Positions 1 to 8,177 are shown, numbered from the stretch's first letter. The stretch: 49,254 nt of DNA from Oscillospiraceae bacterium (GCA_015064885.1 SVRJ01000013.1:1-49254), one strand, 5' to 3'. Translations and numbers: made by a program. Notes: generated from the sequence alone by a model not told the origin.

Positions 1-68
1 CAGACGTACTCCTCCTTGTCGGGGTTTCTCTGTATTATCTTCTTAGCAATTTCTTCTGACCAATGCAT
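1..68 (-). CDS. lysS: Lysine--tRNA ligase, class I (N-terminal fragment)
   Basis: Only the first 22 codons lie in the window; the gene runs off the left edge. The start reads MHWSEEIAKKIIQRNPDKEE, which matches the conserved opening of class I (Rossmann-fold, archaeal-type) lysyl-tRNA synthetases, whose HIGN signature would follow just outside the window. The ATG at 68-66 has an AGGAGA ribosome binding site at 76-81 and a near-consensus promoter further upstream. The enzyme would charge tRNA-Lys in the cytoplasm. Class I LysRS is uncommon in bacteria, where class II is the rule. The family call rests on this short N-terminus alone, so it is good but not certain. Confidence 0.65.
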   Translation of the reverse strand, partial: MHWSEEIAKKIIQRNPDKEEYV

Positions 69-115
69 ATTTATATCTCCTATAAGTAAATTTTCACATA
101 TAAATTCATTATATT

Positions 116-144
116 ATTATATCATTAAATTTCGCAAAAGTCAA
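116..144 (-). promoter_or_regulatory. Sigma-A-type promoter of the class I lysS gene
   Basis: On the minus strand a TTGACT -35 box (139-144) and a TATAAT -10 box (116-121) are separated by 17 bp. It fires leftward into lysS and is divergent from the rbfA promoter. Confidence 0.8.
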
Positions 145-195
145 GAGAATTGAGTAAAATTTATTGACGTAAATGCATTTTGGCATAAAATTATA

Positions 196-224
196 TTGAC
201 ATGGCAAAAAAAATGTGTTATAAT
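196..224 (+). promoter_or_regulatory. Sigma-A-type promoter of rbfA-nrnA
   Basis: TTGACA at 196-201 and TATAAT at 219-224 with a 17-bp spacer. Transcription should start near 231, so the upstream GTG at 230 cannot be the rbfA start codon. Confidence 0.85.
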
Positions 225-268
225 AATAAGTGGATTACAGTAAATTGAAAGGAAAAACACAAATCACA

Positions 269-652
269 ATGGGAAGCTATAGAAAAGACAGAATAAACGA
301 AGAGGTTGCAAAAGAGCTTTCTCTCGTTTTGCGTACTGTTAAGGACCCCAGAGTGGCAGATGCTTTCGTCAGCATTATAAAGGCTGAGGTCTCGGGAGAC
401 CTCAAGTTTGCGAAGGTTTATTATTCTGTTCTCGGAGGGGATAAAAAGGAAGTTGCTCAGGGCTTGCGCTCGAGTGCGGGCTATATAAGAAGAAGTATAG
501 CTAAAAATATGAATCTCAGAGTTACGCCCGAATTTACATTTATAGAAGACAATTCAATCTCTCACGGTGCCCATATCGCGTCTGTTTTGAATTCTCTGGA
601 CATAAAACCCGAGAGTGACGAAGAAGACGAAAGCAGTGGCGCAGATGACTGA
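269..652 (+). CDS. rbfA: Ribosome-binding factor A
   Basis: 127-residue cytoplasmic RbfA, a KH-fold factor that binds the 30S subunit and helps mature the 5' end of 16S rRNA. The N-terminus (RKDRINEEVAKELS) and the VSGDLKFAKVYYSVLG segment are typical of the family, followed by the usual acidic C-terminal tail. The ATG at 269 was chosen because an in-frame GTG at 230 falls at the transcription start; AAAGGA at 248-253 is the only nearby ribosome binding site and sits somewhat far away. In most Firmicutes rbfA follows nusA-infB; here it has its own promoter next to lysS, so that cluster is broken. The 3' end overlaps nrnA. Confidence 0.93.
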   Translation: MGSYRKDRINEEVAKELSLVLRTVKDPRVADAFVSIIKAEVSGDLKFAKVYYSVLGGDKKEVAQGLRSSAGYIRRSIAKNMNLRVTPEFTFIEDNSISHGAHIASVLNSLDIKPESDEEDESSGADD

Positions 653-1637
653 TAAGAGCTATAGAAAGATAAGCATATTCGAGGCGGCGGACAGGCTCTC
701 AAGGCCTAAGAATACTCTCGTAGTCTATCACGCGCGTCCCGATGGAGATACGATAGGCTCTGCGCTCGCTCTCTGTGAAGCGATGAGATGTTTCGGATCT
801 GTTGCTTACGTGACCGGAGTTGACGAAATACCCGAGAGACTCAGATTCCTTTGTCCCGAGGGATTTGGCTCTGCTCTCTATGAGAATCTTCCTAAGGAGT
901 TTTCACCCGAGCGTGTAGTAACGGTAGACGCTGCCGCGCCCTCGCTTATCGGCGGCATATACGATAAGGTGGGCGGAAAGATCGACCTCATGATAGATCA
1001 CCATGAGCTCAACAGCGTATTTGCCGATAACTGCATCGACCCGAGTGCGGCTGCGTGCGGGCAGATAGTTCTTTCTATCATTTTCGCGATGTTTGAGGAC
1101 AGACACGATATTCCGAGGAAAGTTCTCGATTGCTGCTATGCGGCTATCGCATCCGACACAGGGTGCTTCAAGTATTCAAACGTTACGCCCGAGACACATA
1201 AGGCGGCGGCTACGCTTATTTCTATGGGGGTAAATGCCGCGGAAATAAACACTCTCCTTTTTGAAACAAAGAGCGAAAAGCAACTCTGCGCAGAGGCTCT
1301 TGCCGCTTCGAGGATAAAAACTCATTTCGGAGGAAGGGTCTCGGTGGTCACATTCCCGTATTCTCTCAAAAAGGAGTACGGGCTTTCCGAGGAGCATCTC
1401 GAGACTATAGTTGATATAGCAAGATGTATATCCGGAGTTATGGTTGCCATTGCGGTGAAGCAACCGTTTGACGATGATAGATACAGAGTATCTCTCAGAT
1501 CCAACTGCGGAATAGACGTTAGCCGCATATGTGCCGGATTTTCCGGCGGAGGCCATAAGAAGGCTGCCGGCTGTACGATCATTGCCGAAAGTGCGGAAGA
1601 GGCCGCAGAAAAGGTTTTAAGCGTAATACCTCTTTAA
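645..1637 (+). CDS. nrnA: DHH/DHHA1 phosphoesterase (NrnA-type oligoribonuclease / pAp phosphatase)
   Basis: 330-residue DHH-family enzyme expected to degrade short RNAs (nanoRNA) and/or dephosphorylate 3'-phosphoadenosine 5'-phosphate in the cytoplasm. Visible motifs: HARPDGD near residue 30, VDAAAP, IDHHE (the DHH motif that binds Mn), SDTG, and the C-terminal DHHA1 signature GGGHKKAAG. The ATG at 645 overlaps the rbfA stop by 8 nt, implying translational coupling; a GTG at 615 would add ten residues but has no better ribosome binding site. The rbfA-nrnA order is standard in Firmicutes; truB, often next, is absent. The unit ends in a strong hairpin at 1641-1677. Confidence 0.9.
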   Translation: MTDKSYRKISIFEAADRLSRPKNTLVVYHARPDGDTIGSALALCEAMRCFGSVAYVTGVDEIPERLRFLCPEGFGSALYENLPKEFSPERVVTVDAAAPSLIGGIYDKVGGKIDLMIDHHELNSVFADNCIDPSAAACGQIVLSIIFAMFEDRHDIPRKVLDCCYAAIASDTGCFKYSNVTPETHKAAATLISMGVNAAEINTLLFETKSEKQLCAEALAASRIKTHFGGRVSVVTFPYSLKKEYGLSEEHLETIVDIARCISGVMVAIAVKQPFDDDRYRVSLRSNCGIDVSRICAGFSGGGHKKAAGCTIIAESAEEAAEKVLSVIPL

Positions 1638-1640
1638 ATA

Positions 1641-1677
1641 AGAACACCCCGACAGATCATTGATCCGTCGGGGTTCT
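1641..1677. terminator. Bidirectional terminator between nrnA and the lipoprotein gene
   Basis: Long hairpin with CCCCGAC / GTCGGGG arms flanked by further AGAAC / GTTCT pairing, followed by a short T-rich tail. It separates two convergent genes and probably serves both. Confidence 0.75.
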
Positions 1678-1679
1678 GT

Positions 1680-2210
1680 TTATTCCTCGGGTGAAAATAT
1701 CATTCTGAAATAGTAGTAATGAGCATTCTCTCCGTCATCCTCTATTCTGATAAGAAACGACCATACGTTATAGTCGGACACCCAGCCCGTAGATGAATAC
1801 CACCAATCAGTGGATACTGTGAATATGCCGGTTTCTTTATCGTATTCGAGCGGGAGATACATATCGGTATAGCTTGAAAGCTCGTAGTCGGGATCGTATT
1901 TGTCTACCGGTGCGAGTCTCGGTATCGAATATTTTTTGACCTCGGAGATCCCGTCTGTCTTGAACGAGAAGGTGTCTCCCTTTTTTACGTTTACGTTGAT
2001 CCCCCCGTTTGCGTGAGCGGATATTGTGTCCTTGAGATTCTTATCCGTAATATTGTGCATAAATACCGGAGAGCCGAGAGACGGAATATCGCTTGACGGA
2101 ATGCTCACGGTTTCCTTCGGCTCACCGCCTTGAGTACAGCCGGTAAGAATGGTGGGTAAGAGGATAAGCACTATAAGCAGGAGAGAGGACGTTTTTATTT
2201 TTATTTGCAT
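1680..2210 (-). CDS. Small lipoprotein of unknown function
   Basis: 176 residues. A basic start, a hydrophobic stretch (residues 9-22) and the lipobox LTGC at residue 25 predict a membrane-anchored exported lipoprotein. The mature part is rich in Tyr, Trp and Asp with a GDTFSFKTDG turn and a beta-rich C-terminus; no known domain was recognised. The ATG at 2210 is supported by GAAAGGAG at 2218-2225; longer in-frame starts would run back into the EF-G-like gene. It lies just downstream of that gene's terminator with no clear promoter of its own, so expression may depend on read-through. Confidence 0.75.
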   Translation of the reverse strand: MQIKIKTSSLLLIVLILLPTILTGCTQGGEPKETVSIPSSDIPSLGSPVFMHNITDKNLKDTISAHANGGINVNVKKGDTFSFKTDGISEVKKYSIPRLAPVDKYDPDYELSSYTDMYLPLEYDKETGIFTVSTDWWYSSTGWVSDYNVWSFLIRIEDDGENAHYYYFRMIFSPEE

Positions 2211-2250
2211 TTCTTTTCTCCTTTCGAGGATAAGGCGAGTGCCCGATTTG

Positions 2251-2286
2251 AAAGAAAAGAGGGACAGCCCGAAAGGCGATCCCTCT
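2251..2286 (-). terminator. Terminator of the EF-G-like gene
   Basis: Minus-strand hairpin with AGAGGGA / TCCCTCT arms (2280-2286 and 2258-2264), an inner GCC/GGC pair and a following TTTTCTTT tail. Confidence 0.8.
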
Positions 2287-2298
2287 GATGTCGGAAAT

Positions 2299-4374
2299 TT
2301 ATGCTTCCTGAGACTTCTTGTATGCTTCAACTATCTTAGCCGCGATATTGCCGGGAACCTGCTCATAGCCTGTTACACGGAATTCATATACGCCTCTGCC
2401 CTGTGTCATAGCACGGAGAGCGATAGTGTAGTCATTCATTTCAGACTTCGGAACGGTAGCCTCGAGAACGGTATAGCCGTGCTTCTGCGCGGGATTCATA
2501 CCGAGAACGCTTCCGCGTCTCTTGTTGAGGTCGCCCATAACGTCACCGACTATAGCCTCGGGAACTGTTACAAGGAGGGTTCCGACCGGCTCGAGAAGAA
2601 CGGGAGCCGCAACCTTGAGACATTCCTTGTATGCGATAGCGGCAGCCATCTTAAAGGACATTTCGTTAGAGTCAACGTCGTGGTAAGAACCGTCGTAAAG
2701 GTCGGCAGCAAGGTTAACAACCGGGAAGCCGGCAACACCCTTCTGCATAGCATCGAGGAGTCCTTTTTCAACTGCGGGATGGAAGTTCTTCGGAACAGAA
2801 CCGCCGAACGTGGATTCTGTGAAGGTAAGACCGGGATCTTCACCGGGAGAGAAGGTGATCTTAACGTGACCGTACTGACCGTGTCCGCCCGACTGCTTCT
2901 TGTGTTTACCTTCGACCTGAACCTTCTTGGTTATCTTTTCTCTGTAAGCTATCTTGGGCTCTTCAAGAGCAACGCTTGTCTTGAATCTGGACTCGAGCTT
3001 GGAAACGAGGACCATAAGGTGCATTTCTCCGAGACCGTAGATAAGCATCTGCTTTGTTTCCTTGTCATTCTCATACTTGAGAGTGAGATCTTCTTCAAGA
3101 AGCTTTGCGATACCCTGGGAGATCTTGTCCTCGTCTCCCTTTGCGAGCGGCTTTATAGCCTTTGCCATGAAGGGCTCGGGGAATACTACCGGCGCATACT
3201 TGAGAGATGCGTCTGTAGAGAGTGTATCGTTTGTATTTGTGTTGGCAAGCTTAGCGAGCATACCGATATCTCCGCATGCGAGAGAGTCTACCTCTGTCTG
3301 CTTCTTACCTCTGATAGTATAGATATGAGCTATCTTTTCTGTTGCGCCTGTAGTTGTGTTTGTAAGAACGGCATCCTTCTTGAGTTCGCCCTGCATAACC
3401 TTGAAGAAGGACATCTTACCTACGAACGGGTCAGCGATCGTCTTGAATACGAATATAGCGGGCTCTCCTGCGGGATCGATGGGAAGGATATCCTCCTCGC
3501 CTTCAACGAGAACTGTTTCTTCCTTCTTTGCGGTATGTCTGGGGAAGGATTCAACGATAGCGTCGAGAAGGTTGCTTATGCCCCAGAGATTTGTTGCGGA
3601 ACCGCAGATAACCGGGATGATCTCGCCGTGGATGATGCCCTGATGGATAGCTTCAACAGCCTCGTCACGTGTGATCTCAACACCGTCAAAGAATTTTTCC
3701 ATAAGCTCGTCGCTTGTGCCTGCAATAGCCTCGAAGAGCATATCTCTGTATTCGTTTGCTTCGTCGAGAACGTCTGCGGGAACGTCGTAAGGAATAGCGG
3801 CACCCTTCTTGTCTGCAAGGTACTTGTATCCCTTCATATCAACGAGGTCGAGGAACGCTTTAACGTCGCCGTCAACTACTACGGGGATCGTAAGAGGGCA
3901 TACCTTCTTACCGAACGTATCGTGGAGACCGCCGAGAACCTTACGGAATCTTGCTTCGGGATCGTCAAACTTGTTTACGAAGAATGCCTTGGGAAGACCT
4001 GCCTCTGTAGCATAATCCCAAGCAAGCTCTGTACCTACTTCAACTCCTGCCTTACCGTCAACTACGATGATCGCGCTGTCGGCAACTCTGGTAGCCTGCT
4101 TTACTTCGCCTGTAAAGTCAAGATAACCGGGAGCGTCAATGATATTTATCTTGATGTTCTTCCATACCATCGGAGCCATAGCTGCGGATATGGAGAAGCC
4201 TCTCTTTACCTCTTCGGGATCGTAGTCGGATACTGTGTTTCCGTCTGTAGCCTTTCCGAGTCTGTCGGTTTCGCCTGCCGCGTAGAGCATAGCCTCTGTA
4301 AGCGCGGATTTACCGCTTCCGAGATGTCCGAGAAGGGCGATGTTTCTGATTTGTTTTACGTCAAATTTAGCCAT
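2299..4374 (-). CDS. EF-G-like translational GTPase (EF-G2 type)
   Basis: 691-residue cytoplasmic GTPase with the full EF-G domain order: GTPase domain I, beta-barrel II, III, IV and V. G motifs: GHLGSGKS (16-23), DAPGYLDF (79-86), NKFD (133-136) and CGSA. They depart from canonical EF-G (GHIDAGKT, DTPGHVDF), and the switch I Thr of RGITI is replaced in RGFSI (57-61). These changes mark the paralogous EF-G2/FusA2 group found in Clostridia and Thermotogae, which is not the main elongation factor; a canonical fusA should exist elsewhere. AGGAGG at 4384-4389 fixes the start. Monocistronic, with its own promoter and terminator. Its in vivo role (translocation, recycling or other) cannot be read from sequence. 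Confidence 0.88.
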   Translation of the reverse strand: MAKFDVKQIRNIALLGHLGSGKSALTEAMLYAAGETDRLGKATDGNTVSDYDPEEVKRGFSISAAMAPMVWKNIKINIIDAPGYLDFTGEVKQATRVADSAIIVVDGKAGVEVGTELAWDYATEAGLPKAFFVNKFDDPEARFRKVLGGLHDTFGKKVCPLTIPVVVDGDVKAFLDLVDMKGYKYLADKKGAAIPYDVPADVLDEANEYRDMLFEAIAGTSDELMEKFFDGVEITRDEAVEAIHQGIIHGEIIPVICGSATNLWGISNLLDAIVESFPRHTAKKEETVLVEGEEDILPIDPAGEPAIFVFKTIADPFVGKMSFFKVMQGELKKDAVLTNTTTGATEKIAHIYTIRGKKQTEVDSLACGDIGMLAKLANTNTNDTLSTDASLKYAPVVFPEPFMAKAIKPLAKGDEDKISQGIAKLLEEDLTLKYENDKETKQMLIYGLGEMHLMVLVSKLESRFKTSVALEEPKIAYREKITKKVQVEGKHKKQSGGHGQYGHVKITFSPGEDPGLTFTESTFGGSVPKNFHPAVEKGLLDAMQKGVAGFPVVNLAADLYDGSYHDVDSNEMSFKMAAAIAYKECLKVAAPVLLEPVGTLLVTVPEAIVGDVMGDLNKRRGSVLGMNPAQKHGYTVLEATVPKSEMNDYTIALRAMTQGRGVYEFRVTGYEQVPGNIAAKIVEAYKKSQEA

Positions 4375-4439
4375 AAGTGTTTTCCTCCTGTGTGTATGTT
4401 CGTTTATGTAACTAAAAATACTAACATTACAACAAAAAT

Positions 4440-4468
4440 ATTATACTATATTTTTATCGATTTTGCAA
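4440..4468 (-). promoter_or_regulatory. Promoter of the EF-G-like gene
   Basis: TTGCAA (-35, 4463-4468) and TATAAT (-10, 4440-4445) on the minus strand, spacer 17 bp. The rest of the gap to trxB (4469-4612) is AT-rich and shows no gene. Confidence 0.75.
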
Positions 4469-4612
4469 TGCCTTTTTGAAAACTTAATGAGATTTGAATG
4501 TAGAAATTTTAAGCTCAAATTTGTGCACTTTTCACAAAAAGGGCGTTTTTTTTGCCAAAATTGAGATCCGGGGCGGATTTTTGCCCCTATGAGAGGGAAG
4601 GATGAGATCCCG

Positions 4613-4645
4613 AAAAAAATACGGACAGTCAATTTTGACCGTCCG
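4613..4645 (-). terminator. Terminator of trxB
   Basis: Minus-strand hairpin CGGAC(G)GTCA / TGAC(T)GTCCG with one mismatch and a tail of seven T (4613-4619). Confidence 0.85.
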
Positions 4646-4692
4646 GGGATGATCGGATATTTTACGGGGATAAGATAATTGGCAAAAAGAGA

Positions 4693-5601
4693 TCAAAGAT
4701 CGTCGACGTAGTCGCACGCAGCAAGAGCGGCTACCGTTCCGTCGGCTGTTGCGGTAGTGAGCTGACGTACCGCTTTTCTCCTGCAGTCACCCGCAACGAA
4801 GACACCGGGAGTCCTTGTAAGGCAGTCCTCGGTGCTTAAGGCGTATCCGCTCTCGTCAAGCTCGATCATACCCTTGAACTCACTTATTGAGGGTGTCTGT
4901 CCGATAGCGACGAACGCTCCGGAAACCTCGAGAGTTCTTTCGCTTCCGTCCTTGAACTTTACTCTGAGGGCTTCAAGCTTGCTTTCACCGACAAATTCTT
5001 CGGGAACGGCATTCAGAACGAATTCTACGTTTTCCTTCTTTCTGAGTCTTTCGACTACGTGTGCTTCTCCTCTGAACTCGTCGCGTCTGTGTATCAGATA
5101 AACCTTTTCCGCAAGATCAGAAAGGAGAAGAGCATCTGCAAGCGCTGTGCTTCCGCCGCCGATAACGGCAACGGGCTTGCCCTTGAAGAAGGCACCGTCG
5201 CATACCGCACAGTAGGAAACGCCTCTTCCCGTGAGTCTTTCTTCGCTTTCAAGACCGAGCTTTCTGTGGTGGGCGCCTGCGGCTATTATAACGGCTTTTC
5301 CCGTATAGTGTCCGTAATAACCGTGACAAATGAATCCGCCGTCTATGCTCTCTATTCCGACGATCTCATCAAATTCGGTGATCGCACCGAACTCTATTGC
5401 TTTTTCAACGAGTGTGTTGGCAAGGTCGGCACCGTTGATACTGCCCTGCACTCCGGGATAGTTTTCAACTCCCGGGGAGAGAACTATCTGACCTCCGAAG
5501 CCTTCCTTTTCGACTATGAGGACAGATTTCATAGCGCGGGATGCGTATATTGCGGCGGTGAGGCCCGCGGGACCTGCACCGATGATTATAATATCGTACA
5601 T
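4693..5601 (-). CDS. trxB: Thioredoxin reductase (NADPH)
   Basis: 302-residue low-molecular-weight FAD/NADPH thioredoxin reductase, cytoplasmic. FAD site GAGPAGLTAAIYASR at 8-22, redox-active CAVC at 131-134, NADPH-binding GGGSTALADALLL near 148, HRRDEFR near 190, and the C-terminal FAD motif GVFVAGDCR. Length and order are those of the family. AGGAGG at 5609-5614 fixes the start. It lies directly downstream of nrdD, whose C-terminus carries a CPNC glutaredoxin-like domain, so one likely job is re-reducing that domain or a free redoxin for ribonucleotide reduction. A hairpin lies between the two genes. Confidence 0.93.
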   Translation of the reverse strand: MYDIIIIGAGPAGLTAAIYASRAMKSVLIVEKEGFGGQIVLSPGVENYPGVQGSINGADLANTLVEKAIEFGAITEFDEIVGIESIDGGFICHGYYGHYTGKAVIIAAGAHHRKLGLESEERLTGRGVSYCAVCDGAFFKGKPVAVIGGGSTALADALLLSDLAEKVYLIHRRDEFRGEAHVVERLRKKENVEFVLNAVPEEFVGESKLEALRVKFKDGSERTLEVSGAFVAIGQTPSISEFKGMIELDESGYALSTEDCLTRTPGVFVAGDCRRKAVRQLTTATADGTVAALAACDYVDDL

Positions 5602-5642
5602 TAGCGATCCTCCTGTGAGAATTTTTATAACAGAGTGAATTC

Positions 5643-5673
5643 AGGGTCAAGCCGAAATTTTCAGCTTGACCCT
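5643..5673 (-). other. Stable hairpin between nrdD and trxB
   Basis: A perfect 10-bp inverted repeat, AGGGTCAAGC (5643-5652) and GCTTGACCCT (5664-5673), with a few more inner pairs. No T-tract follows on the minus strand, so it is not a classic terminator. TTGACC in its leftward-facing arm could be a -35 box with TATAAA 15 bp further on, a poor spacing. It may be an operator, an RNA-processing site or a partial terminator. Confidence 0.6.
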
Positions 5674-5710
5674 AAGAGATTGCGGCAACTGTGATTATAT
5701 TATATTGCGA

Positions 5711-8098
5711 TCAAGCCTTTTTGTATACAACGCTCTCGGCATATTTCTTAACGCTCATAATACCCGCATAAAGCTCAACGCCTCCGTCTGTGGGAACAAT
5801 GAGTGTGGGCGCCTGAGTGATGCCGTACTTCTGAGCTATTTCGGGATCCTTGTCAGCGAGGACCTTTTCATACTCTACACCTGCGCGGTCGAGCATGCTT
5901 GCCGCAACCTTACAGTTGGGGCATGTGGTCGTTGTTACGAGGATGGGTGAAGCGACCGAGAAGGCAGCCTCAACGTTTGCGATATCCTCCTGAGTTTCTT
6001 TTACGGGACCCTGTCTCTTGAGCTTTGACGTAGTGAGATCGTATTCAACTCTGTCCTTGAACTCCTGAGACTTACCGTCGTTCCAGTTCTGAACGGGACG
6101 GTAGTATCCTGTGATACGGCTGTATACCTCAGTTGCGTTTCCGCACTCGGGGCAGGTATATACTTCACCCGAAATATATCCGTGATCGCGGCATACAGAG
6201 TATGTGGGAGAGAGCGTGTAGTAGGGAAGGCTGTAGTTTTCAGCGATCTTCTTTACTATATTAGCTGCGCTTTGCCATGTGGGAAGCTTTTCACCGAGGA
6301 ATGCGTGGAATACGGTTCCCGAGGTGTAGAGCGTCTGGAGTCCGTCCTGGATATCGAGAGCATCGAATATGTCGCTTGTATATCCAACGGGGAGGTGAGA
6401 GGAGTTTGTATAGTAGGGAACACCGCTCTCCATATTAGCCGTGATGATATCGGGATATTTCTTTACGTCGTGCTTTGCGAATCTGTAAGCGGTGGACTCT
6501 GCGGGAGTTGCCTCGAGGTTGTAGAGATCACCGTACTCTTCCTGGTAGTCTGCGAGCTTTTCGCGCATGAAATTGAGAACGTCCTTGGAGAACTGCTGTG
6601 TCTTGGGGTCTGTCATATTGGCTCTGAGCCACTTTGCGTTGAGACCCATTTCGTTCATACCTACGAGACCGATAGTAGAGAAGTGGTTCTCGAAGGTTCC
6701 GAGGTATCTCTTTGTATAGGGATAAAGGCCTTCGTTGAGAAGCTTTGTGATAACAGATCTCTTTGTCTTGAGAGAACGCGCGGAGATGTCCATAAGTCTT
6801 TCGAGTCTCTTATAGAAATCAGCCTCGTTTTCCGAAAGGTAAGCTATTCTGGGCATATTGATGGTAACAACACCTACGCTGCCCGTGCTTTCACCGCTTC
6901 CGAAATAACCGCCCGACTTCTTGCGGAGCTCACGGAGGTCAAGTCTGAGACGGCAGCACATCGAACGAACGTCGCTGGGCTCCATGTCGCTGTTGATGTA
7001 GTTTGAGAAATAGGGAGTACCGTATTTTGCGGTCATCTCGAAGAGAAGTCTGTTGTTTTCTGTATCAGACCAGTCGAAATCCTTTGTTATGGAGTATGTG
7101 GGGATAGGATACTGGAATCCGCGGCCGTTTGCATCACCCTCGATCATGACCTCGAGGAACGCCTTGTTGACCATATCCATCTCGCGTTTACAATCCTTGT
7201 ACTTGAAGTCTACTTCCTTGCCGCCGATGATACAGTTCTGCTCTGCCATATCTGCGGGAACCGTCCAGTCAAGCGTAATGTTAGAGAAGGGAGCCTGTGT
7301 ACCCCATCTGGAGGGAGTGTTTACACCGTAGATGAAGGATTCGACGCACTTCTTTACCTGGTCGTAAGTAAGGTTGTCTGCCTTTACGAAAGGAGCAAGG
7401 TAAGTATCAAATGAAGAGAAGGCCTGAGCACCTGCCCATTCGTTCTGCATGATGCCGAGGAAGTTTACCATCTGATTACAGAGAGTTGCGAGGTGGGATG
7501 CGGGAGAGGATGTGATCTTTCCGCGGATTCCGCCGAGACCCTCCTTGATAAGCTGACGGAGCGACCATCCTGCACAGTAGCCTGTGAGCATAGAGAGGTC
7601 GTGGATGTGTATCTCTGCGTTTCTGTGAGCGTCGGCGATCTCGTCGTCGTAGATCTCGCTGAGCCAGTAGTTGGCTGTGATAGCACCCGAGTTGTTGAGG
7701 ATAAGACCGCCTACAGAGTAGGTAACGGTAGAGTTTTCCTTTACTCTCCAGTCTGTCTCCTTAACGTAAGCATCAACTATAGCCTTATAGTCGAGAACGG
7801 TTTTGTTTATGTTTCTGAGCTTTTCTCTCTGACGTCTGTAAAGGATATAAGCCTTTGCAACGTCTGCATATCCCGCCTGAACGAGGACTGCTTCCACGCT
7901 GTCCTGAATGTCTTCAACCTCAACGAGGTCGTTCTTTATCTTAGGCTCAAAGTCTGCCGTTACTTTAAGAGCGAGGAAATCTATTATGTTGGTGTTGTAC
8001 TGCTTTTCGCAAGCGTCGAACGCAAGCTTTATGGCACCGCTGATCTTCGTAATGTCAAAGTCTACTATTTTGTTATCTCTTTTTATAATTCTGTACAT
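5711..8098 (-). CDS. nrdD: Anaerobic (class III) ribonucleoside-triphosphate reductase with C-terminal glutaredoxin-like domain
   Basis: 795 residues. Residues about 1-95 form an ATP-cone allosteric domain. The catalytic barrel has Cys175 (GYCAGW) and the Cys381-Cys382 pair of MCCRL, where the thiyl radical forms. A zinc site (Cys636, His639, Cys649, Cys652) precedes the glycyl radical loop RITGYY with Gly664. Beyond this the protein continues into a thioredoxin-fold segment of about 80 residues with CPNC at 726-729 and the cis-Pro motif QAPT. It reduces ribonucleotides to deoxyribonucleotides without oxygen, after activation by NrdG (encoded upstream). The fused redoxin suggests thiol rather than formate as reductant, fed by TrxB next door. 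GAAAGGA at 8106-8112 supports the start. Confidence 0.95.
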   Translation of the reverse strand: MYRIIKRDNKIVDFDITKISGAIKLAFDACEKQYNTNIIDFLALKVTADFEPKIKNDLVEVEDIQDSVEAVLVQAGYADVAKAYILYRRQREKLRNINKTVLDYKAIVDAYVKETDWRVKENSTVTYSVGGLILNNSGAITANYWLSEIYDDEIADAHRNAEIHIHDLSMLTGYCAGWSLRQLIKEGLGGIRGKITSSPASHLATLCNQMVNFLGIMQNEWAGAQAFSSFDTYLAPFVKADNLTYDQVKKCVESFIYGVNTPSRWGTQAPFSNITLDWTVPADMAEQNCIIGGKEVDFKYKDCKREMDMVNKAFLEVMIEGDANGRGFQYPIPTYSITKDFDWSDTENNRLLFEMTAKYGTPYFSNYINSDMEPSDVRSMCCRLRLDLRELRKKSGGYFGSGESTGSVGVVTINMPRIAYLSENEADFYKRLERLMDISARSLKTKRSVITKLLNEGLYPYTKRYLGTFENHFSTIGLVGMNEMGLNAKWLRANMTDPKTQQFSKDVLNFMREKLADYQEEYGDLYNLEATPAESTAYRFAKHDVKKYPDIITANMESGVPYYTNSSHLPVGYTSDIFDALDIQDGLQTLYTSGTVFHAFLGEKLPTWQSAANIVKKIAENYSLPYYTLSPTYSVCRDHGYISGEVYTCPECGNATEVYSRITGYYRPVQNWNDGKSQEFKDRVEYDLTTSKLKRQGPVKETQEDIANVEAAFSVASPILVTTTTCPNCKVAASMLDRAGVEYEKVLADKDPEIAQKYGITQAPTLIVPTDGGVELYAGIMSVKKYAESVVYKKA

Positions 8099-8148
8099 GT
8101 GCGTTTCCTTTCTTTATATTCTGTTTGTCGTTTTTAGTCTGCCGATAT

Positions 8149-8177
8149 ATTATAACACAAAATGTTGTTGTTGTCAA
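8149..8177 (-). promoter_or_regulatory. Promoter of nrdD
   Basis: TTGACA (8172-8177) and TATAAT (8149-8154) with a 17-bp spacer, both perfect consensus. Two NrdR-like boxes overlap and flank it. Confidence 0.9.
8155..8170. promoter_or_regulatory. NrdR box (promoter-spacer copy)
   Basis: ACACAAAATGTTGTTG agrees at 12 of 16 positions with the NrdR consensus acaCwAtATaTwGtgt. It fills the spacer between the -35 and -10 boxes of nrdD, where a bound repressor would block RNA polymerase. Confidence 0.75.

Noticed and set aside
230-268. GTG start extending rbfA upstream
   Set aside because: Position 230 is at the transcription start predicted from the -10 box at 219-224, and the extra residues do not match RbfA.
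2149-4479. Very long open frame (776 codons) opposite the EF-G-like gene, and similar ones opposite groEL (35967-37631) and ppdK (45611-47782)
   Set aside because: They are antisense shadows of strongly conserved genes with biased codon use; the translated products are Cys/Leu/Ser-rich and resemble no protein, and no ribosome binding sites or promoters precede them.
4441-4632. Small ORFs in the gap between trxB and the EF-G-like gene
   Set aside because: They run through the trxB terminator and the EF-G-like promoter and have no ribosome binding sites.
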